This document shows, in pieces, positions 1-14,700 of a stretch of 64,000 nt of DNA. The translations under genes were made by a program, and so were the position numbers. Below the pieces are notes generated by a model. It was not told where the DNA came from. It worked only from the letters and a program-made list of their open reading frames with translations, and did not search any database. Positions within the stretch are counted from its first letter, which is position 1. Each line of letters starts with the position of its first letter. Source of the DNA: Nautilus pompilius (lineage: Eukaryota > Mollusca > Cephalopoda > Nautilida > Nautilidae); NCBI GenBank assembly GCA_018389105.1, contig JACATO010000317.1, forward strand, positions 2,327,001-2,391,000, read 5' to 3'.

Positions 1-2666
1 TTATGTTAAAGCCACTCCCACAGACTCTAACCATTTAACCTGGAAGCCATTAGAAAGAAATCTGATAGAATGTCTTAGGTAAAATACAAATGATTGTGTA
101 CATAGTGTGAGGCATAACTCTGTGAGGCATTGTCTGCTACATATATCTTTCAGTGCTTAAAATTAGAGGGTTTAAACAATTTTAGAAGAATTATTCTTTC
201 TTTATCTTTTCTCTCATGGATCTTTCATATCTTACATCCTTTATGGAATCTATCATGATTTTGAATCTATCTTGAAAGCATTACAAAGGATATTTGGATA
301 TAGATTGCAGTTCCATATTTTGAGGAAACTTTAAAAAAAAAATTTAGTGCATAGTGAACTTTTAAATTTTGCTTCAGTGAAACATAAACAGTAATAACAT
401 TATGCTGGAGCTTATTACTGTAATAAGACAGAATTTGGGGACAACTTAAAAAAAATAATAATAAAGGAAGTTAAATTTTTGTTGTGCTGAAATATTTAAA
501 GTAGTACTGTACTGGTTCAAACTGATGCCCGGGCATTTATTGGAACTCGTTTAAAAAAAAAAAAAAGGTGAATGATTATTGGTGCCAAAAAGTCAAAATC
601 TGCTGAAAAGTGAAAATGAAACCCAGACCTTATGATTGGTAACAGTCAGTGAATTTTGCTATATAGGACTTAAACTAGGAACTAAACTATATAAGGATAA
701 ATGATAATACAAGCAAAGCAAGTAACAGTGAACATATATGACAGACAGCATAGATCTACTTGTAATAAAAGAACAAAAAAGAAAGTCATTAAACAATACT
801 GAAGCTGTTTTACGCATTGTCAGTAACACATAGAAAGAAGAAAATCACAACACGTGTGATCTGAAGAGTAAATTGTCCTTGAAACATTTTGTCTCTCTTT
901 GAAGATGGAAAAAAAATTTAAAAAATAAAACTAAAATAAAACAAAAATGGATAATTCAAATGAACTTGATTTCACAGTTTTATCACCGGATCTATCTTGC
1001 TTTAGATATCCCTGAAGGCTTTGTTGTGGCAGTTACTTTAGTGCTTCATCTTTGATATCATATCTGGTTGCTTCTTGCTCCATACATTGTTTTCTGTCCA
1101 TTTAGAACAATGGATATACTTGTACTGAAACCTTTTCTGATTACACCAGGAGTTGATGCTTCCATGAGTAACTGAATGGAAAGGCATGGCTCTGGCTTTT
1201 TCATGTGCATTGCTCTCCATTTACCATCCATTCATTCCATGTCTCTTGGATGTTTTGCTTGAAAAGCAGATTACATGATACATCAGCCAGTTGTGCTAAG
1301 CTAGTGCAACCATTTGGAGTTATTGTAACATCTGAGCTCCAGCCACCTCCACATATCTCACAACCAGTAGAGAATGTCTTCATTCAGCTAACTATTTTGA
1401 CTTGTATGGTTAAAGGAATTAATGAAGCAGATTGTTCTTGTTTTTTTGTTGTCAAAACAACAGAGGGAGCAGTTTTTATTCATTGACCAACAAAGCGAGC
1501 ATGACTGTCACTTTATCTTTCGCATGCCCATTTGTTTTGATTATGATAGTTTTCTTCTTGGAATGATGCAGAATCACAGTTGCCTTTAATGTCAAAATAA
1601 ACAGCTTTCTCTTTCATGTTTCTAAAATCAGCAATGAGGTACTTGCAAAGTCATCACATTCTAATGATATATAAGTAGAATGTTTCCACCTTTTTAAAAT
1701 AACTGATGCATACCTAATTGCTTCAGTTCTTTGTTTAATTATGAGTTTCTTTCTGTATGGTTATTAAACTATTCTTTCTTCTTTTTTTTTACATCCAGAT
1801 TTGCTAACACACAGAATAAGAATATATACAAATACTTTTCTTGCATTTTGAAATAAGCACTTCTAGCATATTTTGATAAATAGGTTTTTTGTGGTTATTA
1901 TTCTAGACTGAATGGTATTGGTAGTGTGGTAGATGTTAACAGAAAGAAGTTTGCATATGATACTAAAACTTATCCTAGAGTTAATAACTGTAAAGGAAAT
2001 CTGAATAATTTAGTAGATTGGTCAATAAAGTGAAATAGTACTAAAAAAAAGATGTAAAATTAATAAAAAATGTGATTATTTCTTGGGAAAGATACTAGAT
2101 TGGAAAGTGTAGTTTCAGAATGAAAGGGTCTGGGGATTCAAAATATAAAGAACAATGCATTTCATTAGTATTTTTCTTGTATAATCTTATGAATGGGAAT
2201 AAAAGCTGTAAGTTATGAAGAAACTTAGCTTTTGCTGCTTACGAAATCAGTAAATGCTGTATTTTAATGACTTAATTTCTTATTCCCTTATCAAAATTAT
2301 TCAAGAATTATAGTTTTGTTATATCTTAGTTTATAAAAGATGTTTATGAGTGAGGGTTGAACATATATGAGCGTTTGTGGTCATTAATTTTTTTAAAAAA
2401 AATATGCAGATTCACTAATAACAGAGGTCATAATTACAATTTGAGTAAGATTTTGACCTCAACCTGACATTAGAAAATATTGTTTTGGTAATAACATTTT
2501 TAACGAATGAAATAAATTATGGTAATATGACATTATAAATCAGTTTATAAATTGATACATATTTCTCTTTCCTGCAGAGCAGACCTAGCTTAAGTCACAT
2601 TGACTTCCTGCCTCTCGAAAACTTGATTTTAGCTTTCTTGTTTCTTTAATCTGGTCATTCAAAAGA
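1..2666. other. upstream non-coding DNA
   Basis: AT-rich DNA before the candidate first exon. The only recognisable content is a decayed pogo-like transposase on the - strand between about 1000 and 1540. An acceptor-like tract (ctctttcctgcag) ends near 2578. I cannot identify a core promoter, TATA box or CpG island. If the first exon at 2667 is correct, the transcription start should lie in or before this segment. Confidence 0.4.
1000..1540 (-). pseudogene. pogo/POGK-like DDE transposase relic
   Basis: Reading the - strand, fragments in more than one frame line up in order with a pogo-type (TIGD/POGK-like) transposase. First comes KDKVTVMLALLVN (about 1530-1490; family KDRVTLLL..). Then PNGCTSLAQLADVSCNLLFK, corresponding to the PGGCTSVLQPLDVSVNKPFK motif. 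Then ETWNEWMVNGEQ (family WNEWM..GE), and finally a Cys/Gly-rich tail resembling IRKSF..CGISNALDGTEDD. Stops and frame changes between these show it is dead. Terminal repeats were not found. Assignment rests on remembered family motifs. Confidence 0.6.
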
Positions 2667-2707
2667 ATGGTATCTATTTTGTTAAAATTGTGTAATTTTA
2701 AAAGGAG
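2667..2707 (+). CDS. candidate first coding exon (short N-terminus)
   Basis: ATG at 2667 has A at -3 and G at +4. Thirteen codons follow ([13 protein letters not shown]) and then two bases of a split Arg codon, ending at a consensus donor gtgagt (2708). This phase 2 end fits the acceptor at 8229 exactly, so translation runs into the conserved NLGKSGLR motif. An in-frame TGA near 2602 closes the frame upstream, as expected for a true start. Kv-beta genes commonly use alternative first exons with unrelated N-termini, so weak homology here is no argument against it. A pyrimidine-rich acceptor-like site (tttcctgcag) ends near 2578, so the exon could be internal with a 5' UTR exon upstream. Other N-terminal isoforms may start outside the window. 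Confidence 0.5.
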
Positions 2708-5700
2708 GTGAGTATGATTCAAAACAGGTGATCAGCTATTGTGCAATTTATCTGATTTATGGGATGCACAAAATAGTTTTGTATGAATCCTGACTGTAGG
2801 TGACCTCTAACTTGATATTTTATGGAAGTCTATCTTTCTATCTTGATTAATTTCCAAGCTTTGTTATGGAATCTATTAAAATGAGGCCATTTGTTTGAAG
2901 ACTTGAACTGTGAAATTTCCAAAGTGTTTGCCAATAGTGATAATACAAACGACTTGATTAACTTTGGAGAATGAAGAATTTGATCAAGAAATAGATATAG
3001 AGAGTGAGGTGTTGGCAGTGTGTCATTTTAATATGAAATACAAAATTATTGCTCTTCGATTTACAATTTTTGCGACATTCAGCTTCGACTGACCAGTTGT
3101 TACTCAGACAAACAAAAAAAAAAAGAGGAAGAATATAATAAAAAATTTTTTGTAAACAAATTTTCAGTTTAAAAAAAGAAGCCAACTTTCATTAAAAATA
3201 TAATAAGTGCAGAAAGAAGAAATAAATAGATAACAATTTAAATGTAAACACTAATGGTTAGCATAACAACTAGATAAAGAATACAGAAATGTTTAGATTA
3301 TATACACTGTATTTATCCTGGCTAAAAAAAAAAATCAAAATTTCTGAAAATAAATCTAATCCATGGCAAATATGCCTAGGCAATAAATAAATTATGAACA
3401 TTTTAAATTGTGTCATTTTATAAGACATCAAAATATTTTTTTAAAAAGATACAAAGAAAAAAAATTGTAATTAAATAACAAAGAAGTTTAAAAAGTTAAC
3501 TACAGTTGTCCCCCTCGTGGGGGTTAAGTTCCTAGAGCATCTGCGAAGAGTGAAAAACCGCGAATATTGGACATGGTCCATAAAAATGCCTAAAATGCCT
3601 ATAAACATCAAAATATAACGTAAAATATAATAAAAAATATAAGTAAATATATAATAATAATTTAATAAAAAATACAACACTCAGAGAAACACTCAGCGAA
3701 ACACTCGAGATAGCTACATGCGGTAAACTGGGATGATGCTGGGCTGCATCTGCCTGACACAGCGCCTCGTGGGCAGCAGCCAATCAGCAACGAGGAGAAA
3801 TGAATAACGCTCTCGGATTGGCTACTTTCAAACCTCCAGCCAATAGCGTTTATTTTATATTGATATTTTGCTGAATTTACGTTAGCATTTATATTACAAA
3901 ATTAGTAAATTATATTGTTATTAATAATTTAGCGTTAAAAAGCGTGAAAAAAAAATATTGCCACGAAAAAAGCCATAAAAAATTGCGGAAGATATTTGCG
4001 ATTCCGCGAATAACCGGGGCTGCGATTATGCGGGGGGGTTGACTGTACTTTGCTTCTACAGTGAAGATTGTTGTAATGAACAGGATTTATCAGCTTTGAA
4101 GAGACAACCTTTCATCCATCTAAAGCAGATATGCAGTAATCTTGAGTCTTGAGGTGCATCATGAATATGGAGTCACCTTGCACTGAACCATATTATAATT
4201 TTGAGTTGATAACTAATTTTAAATCAGTTTCTGCAAAGGTTCTTTTTATTTTCAATAGATTTGCAGTTTTTAAAATTTTTTAAATTAGGGTATTCTCTAG
4301 GAAGCTTGTTTACTGGTCAAAAATTTTCTGCCATAGTTCAGTGAGGAAGGAACAGCTGGTGTTCCATGCTACAATAAAAAAACAACGCCACTCTTGAGTT
4401 TGAAGAAGACCATTTCTGTTGCATTACCAGCAAGATCATAGAAATACAATAACATCTAAGAGAAGAGAACTATTTTTAATTTTAGGTAAAAATTGTAACC
4501 AAACAAATGGCACTCCTCCCCCCCCCACAAAGTGGGTTAATAAAAGAGTCTGTTATAAATTTAAAAAAAAAAAAAGAAATTAAAGTAGGAATTATTAGTT
4601 GTGTATGATGGTTTAAATAACAAGAGGTATGGGAGTGCAGTCCACTGATATTGCAGTATTCTTACAAGCTGTAATAGTAATGGATGGAAAGACATTCATC
4701 ACTACCCCCTCCCCACAAAAGAGTGTATTAAAAATAAAAAATGGTAACCAACTGCTATCTTTCAACATTTGGGCAGGAGGTCATGAAAAAAAGCTGATGG
4801 AGGGGTGGTGAGTTGGGTTTTAAAATAGTATTGCATGCGGTAAAGCAAACCTGTTTTGAAAATTTAGATTGGTTATTATTAAGAGGAGAGAAGAGAGTAT
4901 TTTCCCCATGAGCAGAAAACCCTACTGGTTTCAGCTGTTTTCTGATGTACCACAATATAGTTTTCTATAAGTTTCTTTTATAAATGACACTTTATACTTG
5001 TGTCATCTTAAAAAGGATTATTGTTTGTACAGAGGAGTGATTGGGAGATTGGAAAAGGGAACAGGGATCTGCTGCAGAAAAAAACAACAACAAGGAATCC
5101 AGTTTGACCATTAATATATTTTAAAAAAATAATCAACAATGCTCAGTGTTCTATTTAATTGTTTATACATTTTAAAACAAATTCTGTGGTAAAAATTTTT
5201 CTAATTAAAGATTTCAACACAGATTTTGGTTCTGCTAAAATGTAATGTATGCATCACTATATTTCATGCCAGTACCAAGTAATTCTGTTTTTGTTTTGTT
5301 TTATATATATATACACTATTGATTTAAACTATCATGTTGACCTAGTATAAAAGTGAATAACATCATTGCAGCTGCTCTATACAAGAACTTCAGTGAACTG
5401 AATTATTTGCATAACAGAAAATATAATACATAAACTCTAAATGCATACATAGAGAATATGTTACATTGCATGTTAAATCAGTACAATTAGAAGAACTAAA
5501 GATAAATGTTAATATTTTGTGTGTAATCCTTTTGTTATGCAGTTTCTCTACTCAGTATATAAGAATCATAGATATATATGTATGTGGTAATGTTTAACCT
5601 GTTAAAGGTATAGTTACTATGTTTTTGCTTGTTAAACTATATTGCATCATCTTTGCACTTCCCTGTCCAGACATTAAAGTTAAGGACATCTCTCAGCAGT

Positions 5701-8700
5701 GAGCTAAAGAGGATAAGGTATGGAGCTTTATAGTGGTGACCAAGCAAGCTAAGTTAACTGGGTATGGTTGAGGGTCCTGAATGGTGGTAAGAGTGAAAAG
5801 CCAATCAAGAGTTGCTCTCGGAAATTCCACTTCAAGTATCTGAACGACCTCTACACTCTGCTGTAGAAGGAAACTGAAGTGCTTAGGGAAAACCCGTGGC
5901 ACAGAGTGAGAAGAAAACATGGTGTAGAAGGTCACCAAGCCACGTCGGATATCAATGAGAATTGAACCCAAGCCCTCATCTTTGGTAGACTAGAGTGCTT
6001 TACAAATACCCATTTGCTGCCACAAATTATTTCCAAGCTTTAAATAATAATGAGATTATAATAATCAGCTGATTCAATAATAGTCAGTGTAATCTTGGAA
6101 TTTAAATGAACCAGTACAAAGCATCAACTATGGTCATCATTCTTAAGCAACTTCGAGTTCTATACTGTTATGGTTCTATGCAAAGAAATATTTCATTGAG
6201 TTGATGGGTCAGTGATTGTGAATTATGTATGACATATCAACAAAGACTATCTCAAAAAAGCTAAATCAACAATGAGTTTTAATCAAAATTTTAACCTGCA
6301 ATTTATTTATTGATATGTAACAGCAAATATGAGAACTATTTTTAAAGTCAAAATAAATTTTTGTTGATGTAATTGCAGCAAAATGAATGCAAATGGGTTG
6401 GTTTTTGCATTACATAATAGATTGATCTTTCTATCATTCTTCCAATCAGATTGCCAATTTGTGCAAGCTTTGTGTTTGTTTTAGTACATCAAAATGGGTA
6501 GAAATTGATCATGTACTGTTTACAAGTGTTCGGTGCCTTTTGTATTAGGTTGACAAACTGTTTCTTAAGTTTTTAATAGGAAAACTGACTAGAGTATGAC
6601 TATCCAAAATGTCATTTTGGCAATTGATTTTGCATTTTAGAGAAGAAATAGTCATTATGTACAGTAGTGGAGATAACCATGGAAACAATGTAAGTGGCCA
6701 CTAGCCACATTAGACAGGTGGCTGCTGCCTAAAGGGTATTCTACGTGGGGTTTAAATTGGGGGAGATGGAGTTTTGAGTGGCCGTTCTGTAGAAGTGGCT
6801 GCTAAGATAGATTTGATTGTATATCCAAAAGTATAGATGGCATTGGTTAAAATTAGTAAAGGAATGAATGCTAAAGAAAACAGTATCATATCATACTCAA
6901 TGATTGCATGTAACTGGGCCAGGTTTTATATTTTAGCAAGACATTGACCCACAGATGATCAAGCAAATTTATTACTGCAAAACCAATAACTCGAGAAACC
7001 CTTAGATGGCTGCCTTGGCTTATTACAAAACCCTTTGATAAAACACCAAGTAGTCTTCTAATTCTTCCATTGTCACTGTTTTTTTTATATATGAATCATC
7101 CATAGTTTATATAAATAGAATTAGAATTTACTTATTATCTTTCTCATTGTGTAAATAAATTAATCTTGATGAACCTTCTAATTTTTTCCCATTGAGAGGG
7201 AGAGAGTTTGCTAAGCTATATAGCCAAAGTTTCATTGAAAATAAATATCTACACATGGTGGTGACAAATGCAAATATAATTTTTAAAAATTCAACTTCAC
7301 ATAATCTCATATTTTAGGTTATATCACCCATTTTTGATGAAATAAACTAACTGTGGGTGGGGGACAAGCAAAACTGGAAAGAAGATTGGACTACAGATAT
7401 TTATCCATGTGAATTAAAAATCAGATATTATATTCTTTCAATTTCTAAACTGACAAGAAATTTAAAATAGAAGATAGCATATACCTGATGGGAATTAGTA
7501 GTCACACAGTCATGCTATCAAAGAAATCAGTTCCTATCTTTTACCTTATGAATAAATTAATGTTAAAAAATTATCTACTTTGTATGACACATGAAATGCT
7601 CCATATGAACTATTTTGAAATACTAGAAACATTTAAATGAAACCCAGCTGAAATAGCATCATCATAAAGATATCTGGCCAATTTTCATTTGAACATGTTT
7701 AGTACACTGTAGTTTACCACCCTCATGATATTCTTATTACAGCAATGTAGTTATTTCATTTCTTGTTGGTTTTGCCCTGACTCAAAAACACTTATTAAGA
7801 AAATCTGCAAACTTTGTTTAACTTATACATTTTGTACAAATACTTATAACCTTTGGTTTCTATAATAATGTTGTATCAGTTTGATTTGCATATTATAAGA
7901 TAATAACTTATTTTTTACTAAAATGTAATTGATTATGCATATTTGTCATTCTAAACAGTTTATCAGTCATCAGGATTGTTAATAGTGAACTTTCTAATTT
8001 TCATAATTTATCAGTACTAATATATTATTATTATTTCATATTAACCCAGACTATATGATTCCTAATTTTAACTTTACTTGAACAGTTAACACACAATTAT
8101 TGAACTGTGGAAGATTCCAGGCACTTATACTTTAATTGGAATTATTGTTACTTACCTTAACTCTTTGCTTTTTTTGTAGTTTTTTTTTTTCAATATAAAA
8201 AAATGTTTGTTTGTTATTATTATTACAGAAATCTTGGGAAGTCTGGACTCCGAGTATCAAATGTTGGACTGGGTAAGTTGAGTTTGTTTTCTCAACTTAC
8301 TTACAGTTAGTCTTTGTGCATAAAAAAAAGATTTGTATGAAATTTCAGAAAAAAAAAAAACAGTTAACATAATATGGAAATTTAGTGCAAAGTATTAAGC
8401 TTTCTAAAGTTTGAGTTGCTACAAAAGAGGATTTTGAGCTATGAAAGTAACTGAAAGTTATACTCATGTTTTTTGATACATTGGTAACAATAGATTTGCA
8501 GGTTTCTAGATATTTGTTTCTTACTACTAATATTTCTTCTGCCTATTTATTTGTTGGTATTTTTGAAAAAATTAATGCTACAACCAATTCAGAAATGAGT
8601 AAATCCCACACACACACATCTCTGCAAAAGGACAGAGGTTGCCAGTTCATTCACTATTCTAGCTTAGACTTATCTTTCCTTCAAAGAGACCAAACAGAAC

Positions 8701-11700
8701 CTCAATTTTATGAACAGGAAATGTTCCCTTGCATTGATAAACCCTGATCTTAGTGTTTCATACATGTTTGTTCTATCCATGTTAGTTGCCAAGAATGTGG
8801 AATATGTTTTGCCAATCATTGTAACAACAATCTTCACGTATTTTCAGCTATCAATACTAACTGCTTGCTAATCTTGGTTCCAAACTTATTCTTAGCTAAA
8901 GTAATTTTGAAGCTATCTGTTCTTTTTTTGCTGCTTTAACCATATTCTATCATGTCTTGGTTCTGCCTAATGGATGCCAGCAGCAAAATAATGTAGAATT
9001 TTTTATTCAAAAAAAGTTTAACATTTTTGGACAAAAGAAATGTAATGGCAGAATGTAGAATTCAGCCAAATGTTACATGTTTTCTAGAAATCTATATAAT
9101 CACCTTTGTTTACTTTTAGAACTACCATGTATGACAGCATTGTGTTCTGGTTCAAGTTACATTGTGCTTTGCACAGTAGCAGATCAAAGCTTTCATCTTT
9201 TGACATTGATGACCTTACAAGTTTATTTACAGTGACATGGGAAAGAGTTAAGGAATTGAAGAAGTATCTACATAGGCAAGAAACAGAAGGGTGAAAAGAA
9301 GCTCTACCATCACTTATATTCACTGAACTGACAAACTTTTAATTTCAGACCTTAGTTGGTACTATGACTAGCATCATTGTTTTCGCTTTTCATTTATTTA
9401 AGCAGTTTACAGTGCATTCTTCTGGAAATGGGTTAGCTTTAACATGAATTATAGGAAAAACACATTTTCAAAGCAGTGCAGAGGTAAAAGACAAAATTAA
9501 AAGAGATATAAAATTTTTGTGAAAAAAAAAGTTTGTTTTTTTAATGGTTAAAATTAAAGACAAGCTTTCCTTAAAGTGTGCACATACATATTCTCTGCCC
9601 CCCCATATATATATTTATGTATATTCATGAATAACAAAGTTCCAGAGTAAAACAGTATTTGACTCTTTGCAGAGTAGCATGTTCATACAATTTTGATTAT
9701 GTAAATTTAGCGAAACTATAAATTACATAAAACACCAGCTCATTTTTTAAAATGTATATTTAATTTTTCTTTGATCATATTTGTTACACCAATAATAAAT
9801 TCATTAAAAAATGACTATACATAAAAAGCAAAGCCATTTCTCATTACTCCACATTCCCCACTTTGACATACATTAAAATTGCAGAATATTTTGCTTCAAA
9901 GTTGTTGCATTCTAAAAATCAAATTAGATGGCTAATGCATTGTTGTTATTTTATTATTTTTTAAAAAATAACATAAGGTTAAATGTGCTTGAGAATGCTA
10001 AAGTGAAGGTAATAAAGTTTTTTTTTTTTTTCATTTGTATTTTAGTGGAATCCAGTAGTTTTTATTACATTTGCTATGATACTAACACATATGTGGGCTT
10101 TCATGTATGTAGTTTCTGCTGATATCTTTCCATTTTTCTTACTCTTTGTTGCTGTTCAATGCAATAACATCATAGCCATGCTGCTTCATAATCTTTCATA
10201 GCATTGCTGCTAACATATGAAAGATTTTCATGCATTGGATGATAATAGATTTTTTTCTTTCTATTTGCACCTTTGCTGTCAGTCCATTTCAGTAAGCAAA
10301 AGATAAAATTTGATAAAATGGAAAGAAAATTTTAGGATCTTAAAATTAGCCCTTTAAACATATTATTTATGTATAAAGCTATTCTTCTCTTTTAATTTTG
10401 GTTATTAAAAAAATATATTTTGATGCTTTATATGAAGTTTTGTGTACTGTAGTATGTTTACCTTCAATTTTTATATAGAATAATGGCAACTTAATCCTGC
10501 AGTTGCCATCTAAAATATGTTGCAGAGCAAAACTTAATTATGCTTAGTACATAACCAGAATTATCCAGTTTTTTTCATAAAATTTTCTTGCACAAATCAT
10601 TTGGAAAATAGTTACATTGAATTAAAGAGAAATGTAGACATAAGCTATAAAAAAAAAAAGAAATTAAATCCAAAGATTGTCTGGTTCAGATTTACTTTAT
10701 TTAAGAGGAAGTTACTCATATTCTGGTTTAGCTTTCAGTGCAAGTTTATTGACATCCAGTTCAATATTTAGATGACATTATCAGACATATACTTAGACAA
10801 ATTAAAAGTGAAGTTTAAAAAATAATACAGGAAGACCCCGATTTATGTAATACATGACTTATATAAACTCAAACTTATGTAAACTATCCCTGTAAGCCCA
10901 AAATTTATGTTACGTTAGTAGAGCACTGCTGTTGTTGCTATGCAGTTGTTTCCACAACTTGCGCAGAGTTTCTGTGATGCTATTACGTGATCTCCCTCTC
11001 GCAGGCAGCACACACATTCTCTCATTAGACACCATGCATAACGCATCTCGTGCATCACTCGTAGTTTTTCTTCAAAAGTTTTCGTTTTCTAGTGATTTAT
11101 TTGCCCTAATTATGACTGGAAAGGGCAAAGTGGTGGTAAAAGTGCTGAGCCCGTGTGTAAATGCACTAAAATAGACTTAGATAAAGATGATAAAGAAATA
11201 TGAAGGTGGACAATCTTTATCAGCCATTGCGCGTGAATTAGGTTTTTCAATGTCAACAGTGAATACTACATAAATACCCAGACTTAAATAAGCCCCGACT
11301 TACATAAATTTGACTTTACACAAGAAATAAATTCCAAAAAGAAATTCTAGATATGGCAAAAATGTTACGCAGTACTATGTATGGGTACCAGGGTATGAGG
11401 AGCAGGCATTACTTTGAGCCATGGAGTAATGCGCTGCGGCCTGAATGTTAGTCGGCCAGCTTCCCTCTCCCATGTTCTCAGTTGTGCATTAGTATCTATC
11501 AAGTGAGTTTAGTTGTGCGTAAATCTTTTCATTTTTATGTAAATTTTTCCATTGCAAGCCATGGTACCAAAGCGTAAAAGTGATGCTAGTGCTAGTGGTT
11601 CTGCAAAGAAGCGTAAGGTGATTACGCTTAAGGAGAAGGTGAGCATAATAAAGAAATATGAAGACGGGCAAACTTTGTCTTCCATTGCACATGGCTTGGG

Positions 11701-14700
11701 CATGGCCGTGTCGACCATTCACACGATAGTGAGAGAAAAAGACTGTATTAAAGAACACGTGAAAGAATCTGCCCCCATGAAATCTATGGTGATAACGAAA
11801 CAAAGGACCAGTGTGATTGCCGAGGTGGAGAAATTGTTGACGGCGTGGATGCAAAATAATAAGCAAAAGAGTGCGAGTTTGACTTACGTAAAAATTGACT
11901 TACTTATAGCTGACCAGAACGTAACCCTTACATAAGTCGGTGACTTCCTGTAATATAAAAATGGTTTAGTGTCTACATTGTATTCATTATATTTAAGTGA
12001 CATACAACAACAATAAAATGTCAATCCATTGATGAAGATGAACAGTTCCTGTTTACAAATGATAATATAACAATAATATAGTATGAGAGTGAGGAGTATT
12101 CAATTCTCAATAGTTGGTGTGTGTCCACCATGGGCAGCAAGGGGCGTTTAAAGTCAATGAATTGTGCAATAACATAAAAGTCTTACAAACTGTTGGAATG
12201 ACTGTTCCATTTAATAACCTTAATTTATTTTGTACATAATGGAATCTAAATTAAGAAATCTGGATGTCCATTCTCCAAATTATCACGCTGGAAGATGACC
12301 CCTCCCCCCTGGTTCTTTATCAAGGGAAACAGTGCAGGTTGCTAGACATTGCTGATGTTGCCATTGGAATTAATGATCTCAATTGAATTCCACCTAAGAA
12401 TGCAGTTCTGAACAAACCTTTTATAGTGTTGCTGATAAACTTAAGTGCATCCATTCACAAAATTGATGTTAAAACTGAATTCATCAAAAAAGATCTAGAT
12501 TTAAAGCCTAACATCTTGCTAAGTGATGCTGATGAGTAGGATCTAGCCATGATGAGAATATTGATAGCAAATATCTTTTTTTTTTTTTTTTAGATATCAA
12601 CAGACAGTTTGATCACTTATTTATTACTCGGAAGCAACAATAATATCATTGGCATTGGTTATTTTAGTCTGCCAAATAATTGTAAATATGTTGTAAATGG
12701 ATGAATTCTGATGGTATTCCATGTAATTCCTGGGGATGATCAGTTAGTAATGGTTGCCATTGCACATGTTGACATTCGACATTATTGATCATCAGTGCAC
12801 AGCATTCACATAACCAAATTTTTGCCAGTTGCAGAATCACGAGTATGGTAGAATAACGAGCCATTATTTTCATAGGTTTGTTGGGTAGATATTAACTTAT
12901 TGGATATCATTAACATTCAGCTGTCTATAAAATTTCAAGAATTTCCTAAACTGAGAAAATCTATCATAGATGATGGGGTTATTGAGCATCTGTCCCAGCA
13001 CAAACCAAGCAGTACTTTGCAGAAGAACCTATGGTCACTGAGATATCCATGTTTATAAACTTCTCTCTAATGGAAAGGTACCATTTAGTGAAGTGCCTGA
13101 TAGAACTCTTCCAAGATATGGTGGATGGAAGAAGTTCCATCAGAGTACAAAGATGCCCCCACCACAAAATCCATCTTTTCAAGAGAAAGGGTAATTGATA
13201 AATATGTGACAATCACCATGGAATATCCTTTGATTACTCTCGGCAAAATTCTCACAAGGATTAACCTTTCCAGAAAAAAGTGCTGAGAGCATAACATTGA
13301 CCTCTATTGTGTCTTTGTAAATCTCACCAAAGCTTTCAACACTGATTACAGAGGGTTTCTAGAAGCTGCTCATTAAAGTAGGTTGTCTTAATAAGTTCAT
13401 AATGGTGCAGCAGTCCCATGATTGGATAATGGCATGATGGATGACAGGCAATTCTTGAATATTTTCTCTGTCAGATGGAGTAAAACTGTTTTCCATTTGA
13501 GGCTTTGGTACTGCATGCTTTAAAAATCTTGGCTATTGGAGCCTACATTCATTTTAGAACCAAGTGGCAAACTCTTCTGAAATACCTGCAAAGTACACTG
13601 TTCCATGATGTGCACATAAATTTGATGTGGATCCTGTATAGTTGCCATATGAGAAAATTGAGATACTTTCATCTGGATTGTCTGAGAGATTGTGAGAATA
13701 AGATGACAAGATAAAATTCCTGATGTGGAAGTACTAAAGTATGCAGACATGCCTAGTACTGGGAGCATGATATGATGGAACAGCAGAATTCAAGATAAAG
13801 TGCATTATGGAATAAGAAAACATGTTCGACAAAAGGCCCAAATGTAGATAACTATCATCAACCTGAGAGAGAGAAGTGACAAGATAAGATGATGAGGGAG
13901 GGGAGAGACATAATTTGCAAAGACTTGCTTGCTTGTTTGTTGGTTTCTTTTATATCTAGTCTTACACCCCCAATGATTATTTTGTAATTATTTTAGATGA
14001 TTTTTTTTTCTTTTAAACAAACTGGACAAAATTGTCAAAAAGAAAAAGAAAAAATGATTCTGCAGATGGAAAAGGTAATAAACCCTGTCTTTATCAGAAG
14101 AACAATGTTTAGTTTTTGTTGATTTGAAAAATGTAAAATCAGATATCTAACATGTTTTTGAAAAAATATTTTATTGGCTGATTGGTTTGCTAATACTAAT
14201 GAAAAGTGTTAATGATATATGTTTTGAGCCACATAATCAGTCCACAACGTGAAGCTTTATCAGTTTGGCAGATACAAATTTTATTTACACCTTGTAGTTA
14301 ATTTAACCTCAGCTGGTTACTCTTCAAAGTCATTTCCTTCAGCAATTCTAATCAATTATTTGGACAGATTATTGACTAAACTGAAGTTGTATATATATTG
14401 TAAGATTTGGTGTGGACCCCATGGTGAAAAACTCATTTACACCTTTGTAATTTGACCTACACAGGAAAGCTAATATAATGTTCAGGCACTGTAAAAAGGC
14501 CTCTTCTGTTTATCTCTTATGCTGTAGCATTAATGCAGTGAGATGGCATAGAAACAGATTGAAATTAAAGTGGCTGTGTATTTAGTCTGAATCCAGTTTC
14601 TGTCTTCTGACCATTTTGAAAACCTTTCCACATTGCAATACTGTAAAAAAAAGAATTTTAGAAAATCTCAAAATTGCTTACCAGAAGACATTGCTAAAAT

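Larger units (their letters stand above)
2708..8228 (+). other. intron 1 (if the first exon is correct)
   Basis: AT-rich intron of about 5.5 kb between the candidate first exon and exon 2. It contains a Tigger-type MITE (3503-4045), a - strand SINE (5690-6003) and a short interrupted palindrome around 6690 (gtggccactagccac). The rest shows no coding signal or recognisable repeat. Confidence 0.45.

Noticed and set aside
2579..2707. Fully coding exon from the acceptor-like site at 2578
   Set aside because: The frame required to join exon 2 has a TGA near 2602, so only the part from the ATG at 2667 can be coding.
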